Below are positions 37,603 through 46,528 of a stretch of 61,178 nucleotides of DNA, one piece after another. How positions within the stretch are numbered: position 1 is the first letter of the stretch; each line of letters opens with the position of its first letter. The stretch is from Enterovibrio nigricans DSM 22720 (GTDB taxonomy: Bacteria; Pseudomonadota; Gammaproteobacteria; Enterobacterales; Vibrionaceae). A program made the position numbers and the translations under genes. Location of the stretch: positions 1 through 61,178 of the forward strand of contig NZ_FUXU01000022.1 of assembly GCF_900167155.1 (NCBI RefSeq). Reading direction: 5' to 3'. The notes below the pieces were generated by a model. That model did not search any database, was not told the origin of the DNA, and saw only the letters and a list, made by a program, of their open reading frames with translations.

Positions 37603-37800
37603 ATGCCTGCGGTTTTGAGCGTCTTTCTATGCCTATGAAACATGATCAGTCTTCGCTTTTGTAACAGGGAGTAAAATTATCCAGTAAATCCCGCTCGACC
37701 CTTTTTTCAGCTATGCGATGATTTCGCCATCAAAACCCGGTTGGGCCAACGACTTGCTGGCTCAATCAAAGGGAAATAAAAAGACGTGCTGGAGTTAAAC

Positions 37801-38100
37801 ATGAACATAGTTGCGATTACCGCTTGCCCTTCTGGCGTTGCCCACACTTACATGGCCGCGGAGTCACTTGAACAAGCTGCAATTGCTAGAGGCTGGACCA
37901 TCAAAGTAGAAACCCAAGGGGCCTTGGGGGCAGAGAACGAAATTTCTGTTGACGATGTTGCCCGCGCTGATGCCGTGATCCTGACCACGGACATTGAACT
38001 CAATGGCATTGAACGCTTTGAAGGAAAGAAAGTTATTCAGAGCACGGTGAAACGTTTAGTGGTGAATCCGTCAGAAGCACTGGATGCCGTGGAGGCCTGA
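37801..38100 (+). CDS. Stand-alone PTS fructose/mannosylglycerate-type IIB protein
   Basis: A 99-residue EIIB-Fru domain. Phosphorylatable Cys9 is in VAITACPSGVAHTYMA, and VETQGALGAENE is a family hallmark. There is no adjacent IIA or IIC. The nearest IIBC is 15 kb away at the far end of the island. It is the first gene before beta-mannosidase (2-bp gap) with a good GGAG box. It may serve the distant IIC, act as a phospho-sensor or be a duplicated remnant. The N-terminus closely parallels that of the IIBC at 53022-54548. Confidence 0.9.
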   Translation: MNIVAITACPSGVAHTYMAAESLEQAAIARGWTIKVETQGALGAENEISVDDVARADAVILTTDIELNGIERFEGKKVIQSTVKRLVVNPSEALDAVEA

Positions 38101-38102
38101 TC

Positions 38103-40559
38103 ATGAGTCAATTCAATCTTGATGGCGTATGGCAACTTTCATCGCTAACCAATCCAAGCATTACCGCGCCAATCACCTTGCCTGGCGATGTTCATTCCGC
38201 ACTTTTAGCCGCAGACATTATTCCTGATCCGTACCTTGGTTGTAACGAAAACCAAGTGCAGTGGGTCGGTGAACATGATTGGCAAATGACACGCTCATTC
38301 AATGTCGATGCTGCTTTGCTGGAAGCAGAACAGATTGATCTTATCCTGAGCATGGTCGACACCATGGCGAAGATTGACGTGAATGGAGTGACGGCACTTC
38401 ACTGTAGCAATATGTTCCGCCATTATCGCCGTGATATCCGCCCGCTACTTCGAGAGGGCGAAAACCATATTCGTGTGACACTGAACCGTGCGGATATAGA
38501 AGCCAAGGCACGCGCAGAACGCCTGCCATTTCCTGTGCCGTGGGCTGTGGGAAACAACCAAATTCCACATATGAATACCTTGCGAAAAACCCAATGCCAT
38601 TCAGGTTGGGACTGGGGCATTTGTTTACTGGTAAGTGGCATTTACGACAGCATTCGCATTCAGCCAGTTTCAAATGCACGATTACATGAAGTGCGCACTC
38701 GCCAAGAGTGGCATGGAGATGAGCAATGTACGATTGTTGCGTCTATCCATGCGGAATTGCTTGATTCAGCGTTGCCACAAGCCGCCGCAATCGAACTGGT
38801 ATCGCCTGACGGTGAACGCAAATCGATGACAGCGGAAGTGAACAGCGGTACGACCAACGTGAGTTTTATCGTACAGAACCCACAGCGTTGGTGGCCCGCG
38901 GGCTACGGTGACCAACCATTGTATCGCTTGAACGTTTCTTTAGATGGCCAAGTGATTGAGAAGCAACTTGGCCTGCGCGAGCTAACGGTTGATACATCAG
39001 AAGACGACGCTGGTGCAGCAATGACGTTTGTGGTGAACGGTAAAGCGGTTATGGCGAAAGGGGCGAACTGGATCCCACTGGATGCCATGCCGGGCAAGCA
39101 AACACCAGAGTGCTACCGCCGCCTGTTGGAAGATGCAAAAGCCGCGAATATGAACATGATCCGCGTTTGGGGCGGTGGCATGTACGAGCGTGACGTGTTC
39201 TACCGTTTGTGTGACGAACTCGGCCTGCTGGTTTGGCAAGACTTGATGTTCTCTTGTGCTTTATATCCTTCAACCCCTGAGTTTATTGATGATGTTCGCC
39301 AAGAGATCACCGAACAAGTACGCCGCCTGAGCGATCATCCATCTCTGGCACTGTGGTGCGGTGACAACGAAGTAATCGGTGCCATTGGCTGGTATCCAGA
39401 GTCGAAAATCAACCGTGAAAAATACGTGGTGAACTACGACAGACTCAACCGCGTTCTACAGGAAGTGGTTGAAACGGAAGATCCAAGCCGTCGCTTCTGG
39501 GCAAGCTCTCCATGCAACGGTGAATTAGATTTTGGCGATGCATGGCATGACGACAACAAAGGCGACATGCACTTTTGGGATGTGTGGCACTCCGGCAAAT
39601 CGTTTGACGCTTATCACAGCATAAAACCACGTTTTTGCAGTGAATTTGGTTACCAATCTTGGCCTTCGCTACCAACCGTCAAAACCTTTGCTGAAAAGGA
39701 CGACTGGAACGTGACGTCGCCGACTTTTGAGCAGCACCAGAAAAATGGTCGCGGTAACAGCATCATCACAGAGATGTTTACCCGCTATTTCCGATTCCCG
39801 GTCGATTTCGCGCAAATGCTTTATCTCAGTCAGGTTCAGCAGGCGTTGGCGATTAAAACCGCGAGTGAATACTGGCGTGCAAATAAACCGCTTTGCCGCG
39901 GAATTCTTTACTGGCAATTGAACGACTGCTGGCCAGTGAGTTCTTGGTCAAGCATCGAATACACAGGGCGATGGAAACAGCTTCATTATCACGCGAAACG
40001 CTTCTTCGCTCCGCAACTGGCTGTCTTTATCGATGATGGCGAAACACTGAAGCTGAATGTCATCAATGATGAACACCGTAAGGTGGACGCGAAGGGACAA
40101 GTGACATGGTACGACTGGCAAGGCGAAGTGATTGATACCTGGCCAGTTGAAGCAACACTGGATGAAGACGGGAATCAAGTTCTCTGGCAATGCGACCGCA
40201 ATGTCATCGTAGAGCACAAACACGAAGGCTTCTTCCATGTGGACATGGTGTGCGATGGTCAAACGATTTCCAATACTTGGTTTGACGATGTGTATAAGCG
40301 TTTACCGCTGCCAAAAGCCAACGTTGAGGCTCACGTCGTGGATAAAGATGGCACGATTACCGTGACGTTAACCACCGATAAACCGGCGTTCTTTGTTCAC
40401 CCTGAGTTTGAAGGGGAAGGGCGTTTTAACGATTCAAGTTTTACCCTGATGCCATGCAGCCCTGTGAGTTTAATTTATACAGGCGATGCGTCGGCAGAAG
40501 AAATCAGTTCAAAACTTTCGATTTATCACTTAGCGAAAAGCTATACCCCTATTCACTAA
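38103..40559 (+). CDS. GH2 beta-mannosidase
   Basis: An 818-residue GH2 enzyme with no signal peptide, so cytoplasmic. It begins with a jelly-roll sugar-binding domain, followed by Ig-like domains and a TIM barrel (about 295-640). The acid/base is Glu423 (WCGDNEV) and the nucleophile is Glu514 (CSEFGYQSWPS), 91 residues apart as in characterised GH2 beta-mannosidases. GANWIPLDAMPG and RVWGGGMYE are family signatures. It releases terminal beta-mannose, including Man-beta-1,4-GlcNAc, the bond at the N-glycan core. It is coupled to the IIB gene. Confidence 0.94.
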   Translation: MSQFNLDGVWQLSSLTNPSITAPITLPGDVHSALLAADIIPDPYLGCNENQVQWVGEHDWQMTRSFNVDAALLEAEQIDLILSMVDTMAKIDVNGVTALHCSNMFRHYRRDIRPLLREGENHIRVTLNRADIEAKARAERLPFPVPWAVGNNQIPHMNTLRKTQCHSGWDWGICLLVSGIYDSIRIQPVSNARLHEVRTRQEWHGDEQCTIVASIHAELLDSALPQAAAIELVSPDGERKSMTAEVNSGTTNVSFIVQNPQRWWPAGYGDQPLYRLNVSLDGQVIEKQLGLRELTVDTSEDDAGAAMTFVVNGKAVMAKGANWIPLDAMPGKQTPECYRRLLEDAKAANMNMIRVWGGGMYERDVFYRLCDELGLLVWQDLMFSCALYPSTPEFIDDVRQEITEQVRRLSDHPSLALWCGDNEVIGAIGWYPESKINREKYVVNYDRLNRVLQEVVETEDPSRRFWASSPCNGELDFGDAWHDDNKGDMHFWDVWHSGKSFDAYHSIKPRFCSEFGYQSWPSLPTVKTFAEKDDWNVTSPTFEQHQKNGRGNSIITEMFTRYFRFPVDFAQMLYLSQVQQALAIKTASEYWRANKPLCRGILYWQLNDCWPVSSWSSIEYTGRWKQLHYHAKRFFAPQLAVFIDDGETLKLNVINDEHRKVDAKGQVTWYDWQGEVIDTWPVEATLDEDGNQVLWQCDRNVIVEHKHEGFFHVDMVCDGQTISNTWFDDVYKRLPLPKANVEAHVVDKDGTITVTLTTDKPAFFVHPEFEGEGRFNDSSFTLMPCSPVSLIYTGDASAEEISSKLSIYHLAKSYTPIH

Positions 40560-40575
40560 AGCTCTGGATGTTGAA

Positions 40576-40605
40576 GACTATTGGCGATGCGTATCGCCAA
40601 TAGTC
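40576..40605 (+). other. Intercistronic hairpin without T tract
   Basis: A perfect 13-bp stem (GACTATTGGCGAT/ATCGCCAATAGTC) with a 4-nt loop begins 17 bp after the beta-mannosidase stop. No T run follows, so it is probably an mRNA-processing or stabilising element, or a weak terminator, ahead of the solute-binding-protein gene. Confidence 0.65.
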
Positions 40606-40733
40606 CGACAACGTACATTTGTATAACGGCATTTTGCGAATAATTCGTTCTTTGACGTTAACGCAACGCACGTCCATCCGCTTTTCGTGTAGCAGGGAAT
40701 TAGCAACAACGTAATTTGAAGTAAGGACACCCA

Positions 40734-42392
40734 ATGCTTAGCAAAACGAAACTTGCCGCCATTGTGCTTGCCGCGTTAACCGCGCCAACTGCGATTGCAG
40801 CAGACAGACACGAGCTGACCATCGTTTCGGATTTTTATCCAACTATGATCAGAAACTTCAACCCTTTCCTGTCGACAACATTACGTACGACAACGGATTT
40901 TATCTACGAACCTCTGGTGATTTTCAATCAGATGCACGGTAATAAACCGGTGATGCGTTTGGCGAAAGATTACTATCTTTCAGAAGATTTGATGCAGGTG
41001 ACATTTGAAATCCGTGAGGGCGTAAAATGGTCAGATGGTACCCCATTTACCGCGGAAGACGTTGTCTATTCGTTTGCGCTAATCAAAGAAAAACCGGAGC
41101 TTGACCCTAAAGGTATGGATAACTGGGTCAAGTCTGTCAGACAAGATGGGAACAAGGTTATCTTCGATCTGACAGAGGTGAACACCAATGTCCCTTACGA
41201 GATATCTACCATTCCTATCGTGCCAAAGCACATTTGGAAAGACATCCAAGAGCCTGAGTTGTTCACTAATGACAACCCCATCGGCTCGGGACCGTTTACC
41301 GAAATCGATACGTTTACGCCTCAGCTATATGTTCAATGTCGAAATCCCCACTATTGGGATAATGACAACCTAGATGTTGATTGTTTACGTGTGCCGCAAA
41401 TCGCCAACAATGATCAGTTGTTGAGCAAGGTCATCAAGTCCGAATTGGATTGGAGCGGGCATTTTATTCCTGATGTCGACATGGTTTATGCGGCAAGAAG
41501 CCCTTACCACAAATACTGGTACCCTGCAGCGGGTCCACAATCCTTTATGTTGAACTTCAAATCGCCACACCCTGGTAACAATGAAGCGATCAACAATATT
41601 GATTTCCGCCGCGCGTTTTCTATGTCGATTGACCGTCAAAAAATCATCAACATCGCGTTTTATGGTAACGGTGTGGTGAATGACTATGCGTCTGGCTTAG
41701 GTAAAGTTTTCGACTTCTGGGCAAACAAAGACACATATAACCAATACAAAAGCTACAACACATTCAGTGTGGACAATGCCAAGGCATTGCTCAAAGAGGC
41801 AGGTTTCGTCGACATTGACGGTGATGGTTTTGTCGAAACCCCTACAGGTAAGCCAATTGCGCTGGAACTGCAATCACCGACAGGCTGGACTGACTTTAAC
41901 AACGCCGTTCAATTGGGCGTAGAGCAGCTCCAGAAAGTGGGTATTAAAGCCAAAGCGCGTACCGCAGACTTTGCGGTTTACAACCAGGCCATGCTCTCTG
42001 GTACGTATGATGTGGCTTACACCAACTATGTGATTGGTGCAGACCCGCATCGCTACTGGAACCGTGCATTCCATTCCCGTTATCAGGAAGGGGCGAACGC
42101 ACCACGCTATGCGATGCATTTCTTTAAAAATGACGAGCTCGATGCCCTGTTAGACAGTTTCTATAAAACAGACAAGCAAGAAGAGCAGATGCAAATTGCG
42201 CATAAGATTCAAAAGATCATCGCAGAGAACCAAGTCACTGTGCCAGTGATGTCAGGTGTGGATGTCTATCAGTTCAATGAAAGCCGCTTTACTGGCTGGT
42301 GGAACGAAGAAAATCCAAAAGGTCGCCCAATGTCGTGGGCGGGTGTGCCAGAGCGTTTGCTGCATGTTCTGGATTTAAAACCTAAAGCCTAA
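40734..42392 (+). CDS. ABC transporter solute-binding protein, chitooligosaccharide-binding (CBP) type
   Basis: A 552-residue SBP_bac_5 protein with signal peptide LAAIVLAALTAPTAIAA. Pfam-level annotation would say oligopeptide binding. However, stretches such as RNFNPFLSTT, TTDFIYEPLVIFN, LDVDCLRVPQIANNDQ, FTGWWNEENPKGRP and PERLLHVLDLKP match my memory of the Vibrio chitooligosaccharide-binding protein. Trp385/Asp387 (GWTDF) and Trp522-523 may be the sugar-stacking residues known there. It is therefore likely to bind a GlcNAc-containing oligosaccharide. It is the first gene of the importer operon, with AAGGA 7 nt before ATG. Confidence 0.88.
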   Translation: MLSKTKLAAIVLAALTAPTAIAADRHELTIVSDFYPTMIRNFNPFLSTTLRTTTDFIYEPLVIFNQMHGNKPVMRLAKDYYLSEDLMQVTFEIREGVKWSDGTPFTAEDVVYSFALIKEKPELDPKGMDNWVKSVRQDGNKVIFDLTEVNTNVPYEISTIPIVPKHIWKDIQEPELFTNDNPIGSGPFTEIDTFTPQLYVQCRNPHYWDNDNLDVDCLRVPQIANNDQLLSKVIKSELDWSGHFIPDVDMVYAARSPYHKYWYPAAGPQSFMLNFKSPHPGNNEAINNIDFRRAFSMSIDRQKIINIAFYGNGVVNDYASGLGKVFDFWANKDTYNQYKSYNTFSVDNAKALLKEAGFVDIDGDGFVETPTGKPIALELQSPTGWTDFNNAVQLGVEQLQKVGIKAKARTADFAVYNQAMLSGTYDVAYTNYVIGADPHRYWNRAFHSRYQEGANAPRYAMHFFKNDELDALLDSFYKTDKQEEQMQIAHKIQKIIAENQVTVPVMSGVDVYQFNESRFTGWWNEENPKGRPMSWAGVPERLLHVLDLKPKA

Positions 42393-42402
42393 CGTTGTTT
42401 TT

Positions 42403-42427
42403 GGAGCGCATGTTTAACGTGCGCTCC
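42403..42427 (+). other. Stem-loop between binding protein and permease genes
   Basis: An 8-bp stem (GGAGCGCA/TGCGCTCC) with a 9-nt loop, then a T-rich but broken tract (CTATTTTCTC). It is placed where ABC operons often protect or over-express the binding-protein message relative to the permeases. Confidence 0.6.
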
Positions 42428-42519
42428 CTATTTTCTCGTTAATTCATACCGCTAAGCGTAATCAAAATAGGCATGCCTGTTTTTATATGCGCTGGGTTAA
42501 CTGTATCTGAGGATAAGGT

Positions 42520-43506
42520 ATGGCCTTTTTTCTTCGACGGCTTTCATTTTATTTAATGGCGTTATTATTTGCCGCCACGTTGAATTTTATTTTGCCGCGT
42601 GCAATGCCGGGCGACCCCGTTACCATGATGTTTGCGAATGCAACAGCGGAGGTTACGCCTGAGCGTATCGAGTCCATGAAAAAGCTTCTTGGATTTGTTG
42701 ATGCGCCGTTGTACCAGCAATATTTTTCTTATTTGGGCAATATTTTCACCGGAAATTGGGGCTTATCCATTAAGTACTACCCCATTACGGTTAATGAGCT
42801 TTTAGGTAGTGCAGTCGGCTGGTCATTATTTTTGACAGGCTCGGCGATCATTCTGGCGTTTTGTATCGGCTCGGTGCTTGGCATCTTTGCTGCCTGGCGT
42901 CGCGGAAGTCACTACGACTCGTTTATCTCACCCAGTATGTTGGTGGTGCAGTCCATTCCTTCGGTGGTTGTCGCCATGTTGGTGCTCTACACCTTCGCCA
43001 TTGGCCTTGAATGGTTCCCATCGGGCAATGCATATACCGTCGGAACGCAACCGGATTGGGGCAGTTGGGCATTCTACAAAGACGTTGCTTACCACGCCGT
43101 GCTACCTCTGTTCTGTGCCACTATCGGTCAGATTGGTGGCTTCCTCATCAGCATGCGTAACAACATGATTAACTTGCTCAACGAAGACTTTATCACCATG
43201 GCGAAAGCCAAGGGGTTGAGCGAAAACCGTGTTGTGTTCAATTACGCCGCCCGTAACTCCATGTTGCCAAGTGTGACCGCACTTTCGATGGCATTGGGCT
43301 CGGCCATCAGTGGTCAGCTTATTGTGGAAATGATTTTTAACTACCCGGGCCTTGGCACCGTGCTACTTAACGCTATCCATGCACGTGACTACCAAGTGCT
43401 GCAAGGGCAGCTTCTGCTAATGACCATGTTTATGTTGTTCTTCAATTTCCTCGCAGATTTGATGATCGTGTATCTCGACCCTCGCCTGCGCAAGGGAGGT
43501 AAATGA
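42520..43506 (+). CDS. ABC transporter permease (DppB/OppB type)
   Basis: A 328-residue permease with six membrane spans. The N-terminal signature LPRAMPGDPVTMMFA and the EAA loop (NEDFITMAKAKGLSENRVVFNYAARNS, split here for family comparison) are present. Together with the next permease it forms the channel for the CBP-type binding protein. It begins 127 bp after the binding-protein gene and overlaps the next permease by ATGA. Confidence 0.92.
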   Translation: MAFFLRRLSFYLMALLFAATLNFILPRAMPGDPVTMMFANATAEVTPERIESMKKLLGFVDAPLYQQYFSYLGNIFTGNWGLSIKYYPITVNELLGSAVGWSLFLTGSAIILAFCIGSVLGIFAAWRRGSHYDSFISPSMLVVQSIPSVVVAMLVLYTFAIGLEWFPSGNAYTVGTQPDWGSWAFYKDVAYHAVLPLFCATIGQIGGFLISMRNNMINLLNEDFITMAKAKGLSENRVVFNYAARNSMLPSVTALSMALGSAISGQLIVEMIFNYPGLGTVLLNAIHARDYQVLQGQLLLMTMFMLFFNFLADLMIVYLDPRLRKGGK

Positions 43507-44528
43507 TCATGAAAGGCGTAATGAAACTTCTTATCGGGAATAAGAAATCTCTGGTGGGTTTAATCATTCTTTCCCTGTTTGCATTGGCGGCAATTTTTGC
43601 GCCACTTCTAACCAAACATGCACCCGATGTAGGTACAGGTAACCCGCATGAATACCCGGCTTTTGTAGTGAAAGCCGCGCAGGAAAACCCAGACGGCTGG
43701 ATTGCGAAAAACCTCGCCGATAACCCAAGACGATTGATGATATCTGAAGGGGCTGATCATGTTCTTGGTACGTCACGTATGGGACGCGATATCTGGTCGC
43801 AGTTGATTTATGGCGCGAGAACATCTTTAGCTGTCGGTCTTGGCGCTGGTGTGCTGGTGTGTTTCTTGGCGACCGCTATCGGGGTAACGGCAGGTTATTT
43901 CGGCGGTAAAATTGATGATTATTTATCGGCGGCCATGAACATCATGCTGGTGGTGCCACAGTTACCCCTGCTCTTTATCATTGCTGCGTTCATTGGTCAG
44001 GCCGGCCCGGCTACGATCGCTGTGGTGATAGCCATCACCTCATGGGCGTGGGGTGCAAGGGTAGTCCGTGCACAAACCTTGTCGGTGCGTGAGAAGGAGT
44101 TTGTTCGTGCGGCTGAAGTGCTGGGCGAAAAAACGTGGCGCATCATTGCTGTTGAAATTCTTCCTAACCTGATGTCGATTCTGGGTGCCAGCTTTATTGG
44201 CTGTGTACTGTTGGCAATCATGACAGAAGCGAGCTTGTCTTTCCTTGGGTTGGGCGATCCGAATGCCATTAGTTGGGGCATCATGCTCTACAACGTACAA
44301 ACCTCATCATCCATGCTGATTGGCGCGTGGTGGGAAATTCTGGCCCCTTGTTTTGCCTTGACCTTGATTGCCGTCGGGCTGTCGTTGCTTAACTTTGCTG
44401 TTGATGAAATTGCGAACCCCCAACTGCGCTCACACAAAGGTCTGCGCCTGTGGAAAATGCGTAACAAGTGGGACAAATCGTCTGACAAAGTGAAACGCCC
44501 TGTGTTTGAAAAAGGACAGCAGTCATGA
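43503..44528 (+). CDS. ABC transporter permease (DppC/OppC type)
   Basis: A 341-residue permease. A first span (about 15-35) is followed by a long periplasmic loop to about residue 90, then the core with RDIWSQLIYGARTSL and the EAA loop (KEFVRAAEVLGEKTWRI). The C-terminal tail (LWKMRNKWDKSSDKVKRP) is unusually basic and extended. It overlaps both neighbours by 4 bp, so the permease and ATPase genes are translationally coupled. Confidence 0.92.
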   Translation: MIMKGVMKLLIGNKKSLVGLIILSLFALAAIFAPLLTKHAPDVGTGNPHEYPAFVVKAAQENPDGWIAKNLADNPRRLMISEGADHVLGTSRMGRDIWSQLIYGARTSLAVGLGAGVLVCFLATAIGVTAGYFGGKIDDYLSAAMNIMLVVPQLPLLFIIAAFIGQAGPATIAVVIAITSWAWGARVVRAQTLSVREKEFVRAAEVLGEKTWRIIAVEILPNLMSILGASFIGCVLLAIMTEASLSFLGLGDPNAISWGIMLYNVQTSSSMLIGAWWEILAPCFALTLIAVGLSLLNFAVDEIANPQLRSHKGLRLWKMRNKWDKSSDKVKRPVFEKGQQS

Positions 44529-45505
44529 CAGATCCGCAAATTTCCATTCGTAACTTATGCGTAGATTACATTACTGACGCGGGCGATATCCGTGCGGTAA
44601 ATAACGTAAGTTTTGATATAGGTAAAGGCGAAGTGTTTGGTCTGGCAGGTGAATCAGGTTGCGGTAAGTCTACCGTTGCCTTTTCACTGATGCGCCTTCA
44701 TAAGCCGCCAGCGTATATCTCGCATGGCGAGGTCTTTTTTGACGGGCATGGCGACCTTTTGAAAAAGTCTGATGAAGCCATGTCGCGCTTTCGTTGGAAA
44801 GAGGTTTCCATGGTGTTCCAAAGTGCAATGAATGCACTGAACCCCGTGTTGACGATGGAAGAGCAGTTCTGCGATGTGATCATGCGTCATACGGACTTCA
44901 CCCGTGAGCAGGCGGTACGCCGTGCAGAAGGTTTGCTGGAGATTGTGGATATTCATCCAAGTCGCTTACGTGATTTCCCGCACCAGTTTTCTGGTGGTAT
45001 GCGTCAGCGATTGGTGATCGCGATAGCACTCGCGCTGAACCCGAAAATGATCATTATGGACGAGCCGACGACCGCACTGGATGTGGTGGTTCAGCGTGAG
45101 ATTTTGCAAAAAATCTATGCGCTGAAAGAAGAGTTTGGCTTCTCGATTTTGTTCATCACGCACGATCTTTCTCTGATGGTCGAGTTCTCAGACCGTATCG
45201 GCATTATGTATGCGGGTGAGCTCATTGAAGTCGCTCCGTCAAAGCAGATCCTGACAACGCCGTTCCATCCTTACACCGAAGGATTGGGCAGTTCCTTCCC
45301 GCCGCTTACGGGGCCAAAAACCAAGCTACAAGGCATACCGGGTAGCCCTCTTAACCTGTTTGATATTCCCAACGGTTGCCGTTTTCAGGCTCGTTGCGGG
45401 AAGACGCAGCCAACCTGCTATACCCAGCAGACAGAGCTTCAGTTAATTGAACCGGGCCGTTTTTCTAACTGCCATCTGTTTACTGCACAGAACGTAAAGG
45501 GTTAA
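44525..45505 (+). CDS. ABC transporter ATP-binding protein (DppD/OppD type)
   Basis: A 326-residue ATPase. The Walker A is GESGCGKST (42-50), the signature is FSGGMRQR (near 154) and the Walker B is MIIMDEPTTALD (near 177). The C-terminal oligopeptide/dipeptide-type domain has the Cys-rich stretch GCRFQARCGKTQPTCY, which in some relatives holds an iron-sulfur cluster. It pairs with the next ATPase. Confidence 0.94.
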   Translation: MTDPQISIRNLCVDYITDAGDIRAVNNVSFDIGKGEVFGLAGESGCGKSTVAFSLMRLHKPPAYISHGEVFFDGHGDLLKKSDEAMSRFRWKEVSMVFQSAMNALNPVLTMEEQFCDVIMRHTDFTREQAVRRAEGLLEIVDIHPSRLRDFPHQFSGGMRQRLVIAIALALNPKMIIMDEPTTALDVVVQREILQKIYALKEEFGFSILFITHDLSLMVEFSDRIGIMYAGELIEVAPSKQILTTPFHPYTEGLGSSFPPLTGPKTKLQGIPGSPLNLFDIPNGCRFQARCGKTQPTCYTQQTELQLIEPGRFSNCHLFTAQNVKG

Positions 45506-45515
45506 GGGGAAAGCG

Positions 45516-46511
45516 ATGAGCAAGCCAACAGGAAAACTCATTATTGAGGGTAAAAACCTCGTTGAAGATTTCGCCGTTAACAGCAACACGTTACAGAAGT
45601 CGAAGATGCGCGCGATTAACGACGTGTCTTTCAAAATGTATAAAGGGCGTGGATTGGCTGTTGTGGGGGAGTCGGGCTCCGGTAAGTCCACCACTGCGAA
45701 AATGATCGCCAAAATGTACCCGCCAACCGGCGGCAGCATTGAGTACTTCGGTCGAGATATTCAGTCCATCACCCAGCGTGATGACCTGATGTTGTACCGC
45801 CAAGGTGTGCAGATGGTTTGGCAGGATCCGTTCGGCTCCTTAAACCCAACACACACGATTTTCCATCACATCGCACGTCCACTTCTGATCCACAACAAAG
45901 TGGACAGCCATGACAAGAAAGCGTTGGAAGAGATGATCTACGACCTTCTCATGCAGGTCGGCCTGACGCCACCAAAAGAAACCGCAGCGAAATACCCTCA
46001 CCAGCTATCGGGGGGCCAACGGCAGCGCGTGAACCTTGCTCGAAACATTGCAGTGGGCGCGGAAGTGGTGCTTGCGGACGAACCGACCTCCATGCTCGAT
46101 GTTTCAATCCGTGCAGGTGTCTTGAACTTGATGGAAGAAATGAAGTTTGAGCGTGAAATGGCGCTGCTTTATATCACCCATGACATTGCCACTGCCCGTT
46201 ATATCGCGGAGGACCTTGCTGTGATGTATGTCGGCCATATGGTCGAGTGGGGCGATGTGGAGCAAATTATCCACGATCCACAGCACCCTTACACCCAATT
46301 GTTGGTGTCGGCAGTGCCTGATCCGAGCAAGTCAATTCACGAAAAGTTGAAAGGTAACCGTGGCGAAATCCCGCTCTGGACGCCAGAGAGTGTCGGTTGT
46401 CCGTTTGCAGGGCGTTGTTTACACGCCACGCCTAAGTGTCAGGAAGCACTGCCACCCGTAACCGAATTATCAGAAAACCACTTTGTTCGTTGTTATCTCT
46501 TTGAAGGATAA
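45516..46511 (+). CDS. ABC transporter ATP-binding protein (DppF/OppF type)
   Basis: A 331-residue ATPase. The Walker A is GESGSGKST (51-59), the signature is LSGGQRQRVNLAR and the Walker B is VVLADEPTSMLD. The C-terminal Cys motif CPFAGRCLHATPKC matches that of the partner ATPase. It lies 10 bp after the partner and 17 bp before the aminopeptidase gene, showing that the transporter and the two hydrolases are one transcript. Confidence 0.94.
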   Translation: MSKPTGKLIIEGKNLVEDFAVNSNTLQKSKMRAINDVSFKMYKGRGLAVVGESGSGKSTTAKMIAKMYPPTGGSIEYFGRDIQSITQRDDLMLYRQGVQMVWQDPFGSLNPTHTIFHHIARPLLIHNKVDSHDKKALEEMIYDLLMQVGLTPPKETAAKYPHQLSGGQRQRVNLARNIAVGAEVVLADEPTSMLDVSIRAGVLNLMEEMKFEREMALLYITHDIATARYIAEDLAVMYVGHMVEWGDVEQIIHDPQHPYTQLLVSAVPDPSKSIHEKLKGNRGEIPLWTPESVGCPFAGRCLHATPKCQEALPPVTELSENHFVRCYLFEG

Positions 46512-46528
46512 CAAGAGAGGAAATCAGG

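Noticed and set aside
40734-46511. Oligopeptide/dipeptide transporter label for the ABC genes
   Set aside because: The superfamily includes sugar importers, and the binding protein looks like the Vibrio chitooligosaccharide type, so a peptide substrate is not assumed.
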